Shown here one piece after another: positions 1 through 10,710 of a stretch of DNA of 64,000 nt (positions are counted from its first letter, which is position 1; each line of letters begins with the position of its first letter). The notes under the pieces were generated by a model. The model was given only the letters and a program-made list of their open reading frames with translations, was not told where the DNA came from and did no database searches. Source of the DNA: Fasciola hepatica (Eukaryota; Platyhelminthes; Trematoda; Plagiorchiida; Fasciolidae); NCBI GenBank assembly GCA_948099385.1, contig CANUEZ040000159.1, forward strand, positions 7,768,501-7,832,500, in the 5' to 3' direction. A program made the position numbers and the translations under genes.

Positions 1-306
1 TACAACTATGATCACGAGTGGCCAGACGAGTACACACTACGCATACCTCACGACCGAAAAGACAAGAGCAAAACACATAGTGTGCTTCCCGCAACACATT
101 CTATCCAAACAAATACATACTAAGTAATATCATCATGAACACTTGCACATGCAGCCTCGTTGTTCGTTCGGTTACCAGTGACCCACACACGAATAACTAT
201 GAAAAATCACACTTCTCATTCATTTGTCCACTCCAAAATAAACAATATCCATTCACACTACACACCATTCAACATTAGATCCTACTGAACATATAACATC
301 CGAGTC
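1..306 (+). repeat. Reference satellite monomer with its diagnostic variable sites
   Basis: The first copy serves as the coordinate system for all others. Composition is A 112, C 87, T 70, G 37. Internal marks are a TGGCCA palindrome at 19-24, a short dyad CACA-TAG-TGTG at 75-85, TCATGA at 133-138, a TTCGTTCG doublet at 163-170, and AATAAA at 237-242. Only five G fall in bases 181-300. Recurrent variant sites, in monomer coordinates, are 9 T/C, 12 T/A, 38 T/C with 41 G/A, 55 C/G, 85 C/A, 92 C/A, 96 A/G, 141 A/G, 145 G/C, 159-160 GT/AA, 161 T/G, 184 C/A, 185 A/T, 197 C/T, 211 A/C, 212 C/A, 223 T/C, 245 A/C, 265 C/T, 285 C/A, 296 A/C, 300 C/A/T, 303 A/C, 304 G/C and 306 C/G. Combinations of these define the HOR types listed below. 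Stops occur in every frame, so the monomer does not encode a protein. Confidence 0.95.
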
Positions 307-3060
307 TACAACTATGAACACGAGTGGCCAGACGAGTACACACTACGCATACCTCACGACCGAAAAGACAAGAGCAAAACACATAGTGTGCTTCCCGCAA
401 CACATTCTATCCAAACAAATACATACTAAGTAATATCATCATGAACACTTGCACATGCAGCCTCGTTGTTCGTTCGGTTACCAGTGACCCTCACACGAAT
501 AATTATGAAAAATCACACTTCTCATTCATTTGTCCACTCCAAAATAAACAATATCCATTCACACTACACATCATTCAACATTAGATCCTACTGAACATAT
601 AACATCCGAGTGTACAACTATGAACACGAGTGGCCAGACGAGTACACACCACACATACCTCACGACCGAAAAGACAAGAGCAAAACACATAGTGTGCTTC
701 CCGCAACACATTCTATCCAAACAAATACATACTAAGTAATATCATCATGAACACTTGCACATGCAGCCTCGTTGTTCGTTCGGTTACCAGTGACCCACAC
801 ACGAATAACTATGAAAAATCACACTTCTCATTCATTTGTCCACTCCAAAATAAACAATATCCATTCACACTACACACCATTCAACATTAGATCCTACTGA
901 ACATATAACATCCGACTGTACAACTATGAACACGAGTGGCCAGACGAGTACACACTACGCATACCTCACGACCGAAAAGACAAGAGCAAAACACATAGTG
1001 TGCTTCCCGCAACACATTCTATCCAAACAAATACATACTAAGTAATATCATCATGAACACTTGCACATGCAGCCTCGTTGTTCGTTCGGTTACCAGTGAC
1101 CCTCACACGAATAACTATGAAAAATCACACTTCTCATTCATTTGTCCACTCCAAAATAAACAATATCCATTCACACTACACATCATTCAACATTAGATCC
1201 TACTGAACATATAACATCCGAGTGTACAACTATGAACACGAGTGGCCAGACGAGTACACACTACGCATACCTCACGACCGAAAAGACAAGAGCAAAACAC
1301 ATAGTGTGCTTCCCGCAACACATTCTATCCAAACAAATACATACTAAGTAATATCATCATGAACACTTGCACATGCAGCCTCGTTGTTCGTTCGGTTACC
1401 AGTGACCCACACACGAATAACTATGAAAAATCACAATTCTCATTCATTTGTCCACTCAAAAATAAACAATATCCATTCACACTACACACCATTCAACATT
1501 AGATCCTACTGAACATATAACATCCGACTGTACAACTATGATCACGAGTGGCCAGACGAGTACACACTACGCATACCTCACGACCGAAAAGACAAGAGCA
1601 AAACACATAGTGTGCTTCCCGCAACACATTCTATCCAAACAAATACATACTAAGTAATATCATCATGAACACTTGCACATGCAGCCTCGTTGTTCGTTCG
1701 GTTACCAGTGACCCACACACGAATAACTATGAAAAATCACACTTCTCATTCATTTGTCCACTCCAAAATAAACAATATCCATTCACACTACACACCATTC
1801 AACATTAGATCCTACTGAACATATAACATCCGAGTCTACAACTATGAACACGAGTGGCCAGACGAGTACACACTACGCATACCTCACGACCGAAAAGACA
1901 AGAGCAAAACACATAGTGTGCTTCCCGCAACACATTCTATCCAAACAAATACATACTAAGTAATATCATCATGAACACTTGCACATGCAGCCTCGTTGTT
2001 CGTTCGGTTACCAGTGACCCTCACACGAATAATTATGAAAAATCACACTTCTCATTCATTTGTCCACTCCAAAATAAACAATATCCATTCACACTACACA
2101 TCATTCAACATTAGATCCTACTGAACATATAACATCCGAGTGTACAACTATGAACACGAGTGGCCAGACGAGTACACACCACACATACCTCACGACCGAA
2201 AAGACAAGAGCAAAACACATAGTGTGCTTCCCGCAACACATTCTATCCAAACAAATACATACTAAGTAATATCATCATGAACACTTGCACATGCAGCCTC
2301 GTTGTTCGTTCGGTTACCAGTGACCCACACACGAATAACTATGAAAAATCACACTTCTCATTCATTTGTCCACTCCAAAATAAACAATATCCATTCACAC
2401 TACACACCATTCAACATTAGATCCTACTGAACATATAACATCCGACTGTACAACTATGAACACGAGTGGCCAGACGAGTACACACTACGCATACCTCACG
2501 ACCGAAAAGACAAGAGCAAAACACATAGTGTGCTTCCCGCAACACATTCTATCCAAACAAATACATACTAAGTAATATCATCATGAACACTTGCACATGC
2601 AGCCTCGTTGTTCGTTCGGTTACCAGTGACCCTCACACGAATAACTATGAAAAATCACACTTCTCATTCATTTGTCCACTCCAAAATAAACAATATCCAT
2701 TCACACTACACATCATTCAACATTAGATCCTACTGAACATATAACATCCGAGTGTACAACTATGAACACGAGTGGCCAGACGAGTACACACTACGCATAC
2801 CTCACGACCGAAAAGACAAGAGCAAAACACATAGTGTGCTTCCCGCAACACATTCTATCCAAACAAATACATACTAAGTAATATCATCATGAACACTTGC
2901 ACATGCAGCCTCGTTGTTCGTTCGGTTACCAGTGACCCACACACGAATAACTATGAAAAATCACACTTCTCATTCATTTGTCCACTCCAAAATAAACAAT
3001 ATCCATTCACACTACACACCATTCAACATTAGATCCTACTGAACATATAACATCCGAGTC
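1..3060 (+). repeat. Higher-order repeat: two 5-monomer units of 1530 bp
   Basis: The five monomers starting at 1, 307, 613, 919 and 1225 reappear in the same order at 1531, 1837, 2143, 2449 and 2755. The order is: GATC type; CCCTCAC with AATAATT and CATCATT; ACCACAC type; GACTG with CCCTCAC; and a plain CCCACAC type. By eye the two units differ at about four positions, all in the fifth monomer: CAATT/CACTT, CTCAAAA/CTCCAAA and two bases at the junction GACTG/GAGTC. That is roughly 99.7% identity between units, higher than between neighbouring monomers. This marks amplification of a five-monomer block. Confidence 0.93.
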
Positions 3061-3672
3061 TACAACTATGAACACGAGTGGCCAGACGAGTACACACTAC
3101 GCATACCTCACGACCGAAAAGACAAGAGCAAAACACATAGTGTGCTTCCCGCAACACATTCTATCCAAACAAATACATACTAAGTAATATCATCATGAAC
3201 ACTTGCACATGCAGCCTCGTTGTTCGTTCGGTTACCAGTGACCCACACACGAATAACTATGAAAAATCACACTTCTCATTCATTTGTCCACTCCAAAATA
3301 AACAATATCCATTCATACTACACACCATTCAACATTAGATCCTAATGAACATATAACATCCGAGTGTACAACTACGAACACGAGTGGCCAGACGAGTACA
3401 CACTACGCATACCTCACGACCGAAAAGACAAGAGCAAAACACATAGTGTGCTTCCCGCAACACATTCTATCCAAACAAATACATACTAAGTAATATCATC
3501 ATGAACACTTGCACATGCAGCCTCGTTGTTCGTTCGGTTACCAGTGACCCACACACGAATAACTATGAAAAATCACAATTCTCATTCATTTGTCCACTCA
3601 AAAATAAACAATATCCATTCACACTACACACCATTCAACATTAGATCCTACTGAACATATAACATCCGACTG
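3061..3672 (+). repeat. Two-monomer linker between 5-mer units
   Basis: These two monomers interrupt the 1530-bp rhythm. The first (3061) begins after the GAGTC junction and carries CATACTAC near its 3' part and the CCTAATG variant (site 285 A). The second (3367) has TACAACTACG (site 9 C) and ends with the CAATTCT and CTCAAAA pair also seen in the monomer at 1225. The rest is ordinary satellite. The shared 3' half with the monomer at 1225 suggests that the exchange which restarted the 5-mer at 3673 fell inside this monomer. Confidence 0.85.
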
Positions 3673-5202
3673 TACAACTATGATCACGAGTGGCCAGACG
3701 AGTACACACTACGCATACCTCACGACCGAAAAGACAAGAGCAAAACACATAGTGTGCTTCCCGCAACACATTCTATCCAAACAAATACATACTAAGTAAT
3801 ATCATCATGAACACTTGCACATGCAGCCTCGTTGTTCGTTCGGTTACCAGTGACCCACACACGAATAACTATGAAAAATCACACTTCTCATTCATTTGTC
3901 CACTCCAAAATAAACAATATCCATTCACACTACACACCATTCAACATTAGATCCTACTGAACATATAACATCCGAGTCTACAACTATGAACACGAGTGGC
4001 CAGACGAGTACACACCACACATACCTCACGACCGAAAAGACAAGAGCAAAACACATAGTGTGCTTCCCGCAACACATTCTATCCAAACAAATACATACTA
4101 AGTAATATCATCATGAACACTTGCACATGCAGCCTCGTTGTTCGTTCGGTTACCAGTGACCCTCACACGAATAATTATGAAAAATCACACTTCTCATTCA
4201 TTTGTCCACTCCAAAATAAACAATATCCATTCACACTACACATCATTCAACATTAGATCCTACTGAACATATAACATCCGAGTGTACAACTATGAACACG
4301 AGTGGCCAGACGAGTACACACCACACATACCTCACGACCGAAAAGACAAGAGCAAAACACATAGTGTGCTTCCCGCAACACATTCTATCCAAACAAATAC
4401 ATACTAAGTAATATCATCATGAACACTTGCACATGCAGCCTCGTTGTTCGTTCGGTTACCAGTGACCCACACACGAATAACTATGAAAAATCACACTTCT
4501 CATTCATTTGTCCACTCCAAAATAAACAATATCCATTCACACTACACACCATTCAACATTAGATCCTACTGAACATATAACATCCGACTGTACAACTATG
4601 AACACGAGTGGCCAGACGAGTACACACTACGCATACCTCACGACCGAAAAGACAAGAGCAAAACACATAGTGTGCTTCCCGCAACACATTCTATCCAAAC
4701 AAATACATACTAAGTAATATCATCATGAACACTTGCACATGCAGCCTCGTTGTTCGTTCGGTTACCAGTGACCCTCACACGAATAACTATGAAAAATCAC
4801 ACTTCTCATTCATTTGTCCACTCCAAAATAAACAATATCCATTCACACTACACATCATTCAACATTAGATCCTACTGAACATATAACATCCGAGTGTACA
4901 ACTATGAACACGAGTGGCCAGACGAGTACACACTACGCATACCTCACGACCGAAAAGACAAGAGCAAAACACATAGTGTGCTTCCCGCAACACATTCTAT
5001 CCAAACAAATACATACTAAGTAATATCATCATGAACACTTGCACATGCAGCCTCGTTGTTCGTTCGGTTACCAGTGACCCACACACGAATAACTATGAAA
5101 AATCACACTTCTCATTCATTTGTCCACTCCAAAATAAACAATATCCATTCACACTACACACCATTCAACATTAGATCCTACTGAACATATAACATCCGAC
5201 TG
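3673..5202 (+). repeat. Third copy of the first 5-monomer HOR
   Basis: The monomers at 3673, 3979, 4285, 4591 and 4897 repeat the marker order of those at 1 to 1225: GATC; GAGTC junction with CCCTCAC, AATAATT and CATCATT; ACCACAC; GACTG with CCCTCAC and CATCATT; and a plain type. The visible differences from the first unit are the ACCACAC variant already present in the second monomer, and loss of CAATT and CTCAAAA in the fifth. The copy is displaced by two monomers from the strict 1530-bp register of the first two units. Confidence 0.88.
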
Positions 5203-6426
5203 TACAACTATGAACACGAGTGGCCAGACGAGTACACACTACGCATACCTCACGACCGAAAAGACAAGAGCAAAACACATAGTGTGCTTCCCGCAACACA
5301 TTCTATCCAAACAAATACATACTAAGTAATATCATCATGAACACTTGCACATGCAGCCTCGTTGTTCGTTCGGTTACCAGTGACCCACACACGAATAACT
5401 ATGAAAAATCACACTTCTCATTCATTTGTCCACTCCAAAATAAACAATATCCATTCACACTACACACCATTCAACATTAGATCCTACTGAACATATAACA
5501 TCCGACTGTACAACTATGAACACGAGTGGCCAGACGAGTACACACTACGCATACCTCACGACCGAAAAGACAAGAGCAAAACACATAGTGTGCTTCCCGC
5601 AACACATTCTATCCAAACAAATACATACTAAGTAATATCATCATGAACACTTGCACATGCAGCCTCGTTGTTCGTTCGGTTACCAGTGACCCTCACACGA
5701 ATAACTATGAAAAATCACACTTCTCATTCATTTGTCCACTCCAAAATAAACAATATCCATTCACACTACACATCATTCAACATTAGATCCTACTGAACAT
5801 ATAACATCCGAGTGTACAACTATGAACACGAGTGGCCAGACGAGTACACACTACGCATACCTCACGACCGAAAAGACAAGAGCAAAACACATAGTGTGCT
5901 TCCCGCAACACATTCTATCCAAACAAATACATACTAAGTAATATCATCATGAACACTTGCACATGCAGCCTCGTTGTTCGTTCGGTTACCAGTGACCCAC
6001 ACACGAATAACTATGAAAAATCACACTTCTCATTCATTTGTCCACTCCAAAATAAACAATATCCATTCACACTACACACCATTCAACATTAGATCCTAAT
6101 GAACATATAACATCCGAGTGTACAACTACGAACACGAGTGGCCAGACGAGTACACACTACGCATACCTCACGACCGAAAAGACAAGAGCAAAACACATAG
6201 TGTGCTTCCCGCAACACATTCTATCCAAACAAATACATACTAAGTAATATCATCATGAACACTTGCACATGCAGCCTCGTTGTTCGTTCGGTTACCAGTG
6301 ACCCACACACGAATAACTATGAAAAATCACACTTCTCATTCATTTGTCCACTCCAAAATAAACAATATCCATTCACACTACACACCATTCAACATTAGAT
6401 CCTACTGAACATATAACATCCGAGTG
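5203..6426 (+). repeat. Four monomers following the 5-mer block
   Basis: The monomers start at 5203, 5509, 5815 and 6121. The second carries the CCCTCAC and CATCATT markers. The third ends with CCTAATG, and the fourth opens with TACAACTACG. This CCTAATG then TACG junction also occurs at the 3061/3367 boundary, nine monomers (2754 bp) upstream. There is no gene or foreign insertion; it is ordinary satellite continuing in register. Confidence 0.85.
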
Positions 6427-9400
6427 TACAACTATGAACACGAGTGGCCAGACGAGTACACACTACGCATACCTCACGACCGAAAAGACAAGAGCAAAAC
6501 ACATAGTGTGCTTCCCGCAACACATTCTATCCAAACAAATACATACTAAGTAATATCATCATGAACACTTGCACATGCAGCCTCGTTGTTCGTTCGGTTA
6601 CCAGTGACCCTCACACGAATATTTATGAAAAATCACACTTCTCATTCATTTGTCCACTCCAAAAAAAACAATATCCATTCACACTACACATCATTCAACA
6701 TTAGATCCTACTGAACATATAACATCCGAGTGTACAACTATGAACACGAGTGGCCAGACGAGTACACACCACACATACCTCACGACGGAAAAGACAAGAG
6801 CAAAACACATAGTGTGCTTCCCGCAACACATTCTATCCAAACAAATACATACTAAGTAATATCATCATGAACACTTGCACATGCAGCCTCGTTGTTCGTT
6901 CGGTTACCAGTGACCCACACACGAATAACTATGGAAAATCACATTTCTCATTCATTTGTCCACTCCAAAATAAACAATATCCATTCACACTACACACCAT
7001 TCAACATTAGATCCTACTGAACATATAACATCCGAGTGTACAACTATGATCACGAGTGGCCAGACGAGTACACACTACGCATACCTCACGACCGAAAAGA
7101 CAAGAGCAAAACACATAGTGTGCTTCCCGCAACACATTCTATCCAAACAAATACATACTAAGTAATATCATCATGAACACTTGCACATGCAGCCTCGTTG
7201 TTCGTTCGGTTACCAGTGACCCACACACGAATAACTATGAAAAATCACACTTCTCATTCATTTGTCCACTCCAAAATAAACAATATCCATTCACACTACA
7301 CACCATTCAACATTAGATCCTACTGAACATATAACATCCGAGTGTACAACTATGAACACGAGTGGCCAGACGAGTACACACTACGCATACCTCACGACCG
7401 AAAAGACAAGAGCAAAACACATAGTGTGCTTCCCGCAACACATTCTATCCAAACAAATACATACTAAGTAATATCATCATGAACACTTGCACATGCAGCC
7501 TCGTTGTTCGTTCGGTTACCAGTGACCCACACACGAATAACTATGAAAAATCACACTTCTCATTCATTTGTCCACTCCAAAATAAACAATATCCATTCAC
7601 ACTACACACCATTCAACATTAGATCCTACTGAACATATAACATCCGACTGTACAACTATGAACACGAGTGGCCAGACGAGTACACACTACGCATACCTCA
7701 CGACCGAAAAGACAAGAGCAAAACACATAGTGTGCTTCCCGCAACACATTCTATCCAAACAAATACATACTAAGTAATATCATCATGAACACTTGCACAT
7801 GCAGCCTCGTTGTTCGTTCGGTTACCAGTGACCCACACACGAATAACTATGAAAAATCACACTTCTCATTCATTTGTCCACTCCAAAATAAACAATATAC
7901 ATTCACACTACACACCATTCAACATTAGATCCTAATGAACATATAACATCCGAGTGTGCAACTACGAACACGAGTGGCCAGACGAGTACACACTACGCAT
8001 ACCTCACGACCGAAAAGACAAGAGCAAAACACATAGTGTGCTTCCCGCAACACATTCTATCCAAACAAATACATACTAAGTAATATTATCATGAACGCTT
8101 GCACATGCAGCCTCAATGTTCGTTCGGTTACCAGTGACCCACACACGAATAACTATGAAAAATCACACTTCTCATTCATTTGTCCACTCCAAAATAAACA
8201 ATATCCATTCACACTACACACCATTCAACATTAGATCCTACTGAACATATAACATCCGACTGTACAACTATGATCACGAGTGGCCAGACGAGTACACACT
8301 ACGCATACCTCACGACCGAAAAGACAAGAGCAAAACACATAGTGTGCTTCCCGCAACACATTCTATCCAAACAAATACATACTAAGTAATATCATCATGA
8401 ACACTTGCACATGCAGCCTCGTTGTTCGTTCGGTTACCAGTGACCCTCACACGAATAATTATGAAAAATCACACTTCTCATTCATTTGTCCACTCCAAAA
8501 TAAACAATATCCATTCACACTACACATCATTCAACATTAGATCCTACTGAACATATAACATCCGAGTGTACAACTACGAACACGAGTGGCCAGACGAGTA
8601 CACACTACGCATACCTCACGACCGAAAAGACAAGAGCAAAACACATAGTGTGCTTCCCGCAACACATTCTATCCAAACAAATACATACTAAGTAATATCA
8701 TCATGAACACTTGCACATGCAGCCTCGTTGTTCGTTCGGTTACCAGTGACCCACACACGAATAACTATGAAAAATCACACTTCTCATTCATTTGTCCACT
8801 CCAAAATAAACAATATACATTCACACTACACACCATTCAACATTAGATCCTAATGAACATATAACATCCGAGTGTACAACTATGATCACGAGTGGCCAGA
8901 CGAGTACACACTACGCATACCTCACGACCGAAAAGACAAGAGCAAAACACATAGTGTGCTTCCCGCAACACATTCTATCCAAACAAATACATACTAAGTA
9001 ATATTATCATGAACGCTTGCACATGCAGCCTCAATGTTCGTTCGGTTACCAGTGACCCACACACGAATAACTATGAAAAATCACACTTCTCATTCATTTG
9101 TCCACTCCAAAATAAACAATATCCATTCACACTACACGCCATTCAACATTAGATCCTACTGAACATATAACATCCGAGTCTACAACTATGAACACGAGTG
9201 GCCAGACGAGTACACACTACGCATACCTCACGACCGAAAAGACAAGAGCAAAACACATAGTGTGCTTCCCGCAACACATTCTATCCAAACAAATACATAC
9301 TAAGTAATATCATCATGAACACTTGCACATGCAGCCTCGTTGTTCGTTCGGTTACCAGTGACCCTCACACGAATAATTATGAAAAATCACACTTCTCATT

Positions 9401-10710
9401 CATTTGTCCACTCCAAAATAAACAATATCCATTCACACTACACATCATTCAACATTAGATCCTACTGAACATATAACATCCGAGTGTACAACTATGAACA
9501 CGAGTGGCCAGACGAGTACACACCACACATACCTCACGACGGAAAAGACAAGAGCAAAACACATAGTGTGCTTCCCGCAACACATTCTATCCAAACAAAT
9601 ACATACTAAGTAATATCATCATGAACACTTGCACATGCAGCCTCGTTGTTCGTTCGGTTACCAGTGACCCACACACGAATAACTATGAAAAATCACAATT
9701 CTCATTCATTTGTCCACTCCAAAATAAAAAATATACATTCACACTACACACCATTCAACATTAGATCCTACTGAACATATAACATCCGAGTGTACAACTA
9801 CGAACACGAGTGGCCAGACGAGTACACACTACGCATACCTCACGACCGAAAAGACAAGAGCAAAACACATAGTGTGCTTCCCGCAACACATTCTATCCAA
9901 ACAATTACATACTAAGTAATATTATCATGAACGCTTGCACATGCAGCCTCAATGTTCATTCGGTTACCAGTGACCCACACACGAATAACTATGAAAAATC
10001 ACACTTCTCATTCATTTGTCCACTCCAAAATAAACAATATCCATTCACACTACACACCATTCAACATGAGATCCTACTGAACATATAACATCCGAGTGTA
10101 CAACTATGAACACGAGTGGCCAGACGAGTACACACTACGCATACCTCACGACCGAAAAGACAAGAGCAAAACACATAGTGTGCTTCCCGCAACACATTCT
10201 ATCCAAACAAATACATACTAAGTAATATCATCATGAACACTTGCACATGCAGCCTCGTTGTTCGTTCGGTTACCAGTGACCCTCACACGAATATTTATGA
10301 AAAATCACACTTCTCATTCATTTGTCCACTCCAAAAAAAACAATATCCATTCACACTACACATCATTCAACATTAGATCCTACTGAACATATAACATCCG
10401 AGTGTACAACTATGAACACGAGTGGCCAGACGAGTACACACCACACATACCTCACGACCGAAAAGACAAGAGCAAAACACATAGTGTGCTTCCCGCAACA
10501 CATTCTATCCAAACAAATACATACTAAGTAATATCATCATGAACACTTGCACATGCAGCCTCGTTGTTCGTTCGGTTACCAGTGACCCACACACGAATAA
10601 CTATGAAAAATCACACTTCTCATTCATTTGTCCACTCCAAAATAAACAATATACATTCACACTACACACCATTCAACATTAGATCCTAATGAACATATAA
10701 CATCCGAGTG
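6427..10710 (+). repeat. Satellite block with a 12-monomer (3672-bp) echo
   Basis: The monomer at 6427 carries a rare pair of changes: ATTTATG in place of AACTATG (6621), and a run of eight A where most copies have AAAATAAA (around 6660). The same pair is found in the monomer at 10099 (ATTTATG at 10293), exactly 3672 bp or 12 monomers downstream. The following monomers, 6733 and 10405, share the ACCACAC type but differ at C55G and elsewhere. Between them the block holds other types, including the first AATATTATC with AATGTTCG monomers at 7957 and 8875, and ATATACATTC variants. The echo spans about two monomers, not the full twelve. Confidence 0.85.

Noticed and set aside
163..179. Possible CENP-B box at the TTCGTTCGGTTACC segment
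   Set aside because: Only the TTCG half of the known 17-bp box pattern matches. The central A and the CGGG half are absent in both registers tried, so I do not call a CENP-B site.
1..306. Monomer as an ancient dimer of about 153 bp
   Set aside because: The two halves do not align by eye. The best internal likeness, TCCAAACAAAT near 104 and CTCCAAAATAAAC near 231, is about 128 bp apart, not 153, and is short and A-rich.
1..306. Hammerhead ribozyme in the satellite
   Set aside because: Some satellites carry hammerheads, but the CTGATGA core is absent on both strands. The nearest strings are CTGAACA on + and CATGATGA on -, and I find no matching GAAA element with stems.
6650..6859. Open frame of 69 codons (TTG start), repeated identically at 10322-10531
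   Set aside because: It is ordinary satellite sequence in which a T-to-A change removed the TAA in AAAATAAA. The identity of the two copies follows from duplication of the monomer 3672 bp away. There is no domain, signal peptide or independent support for translation.
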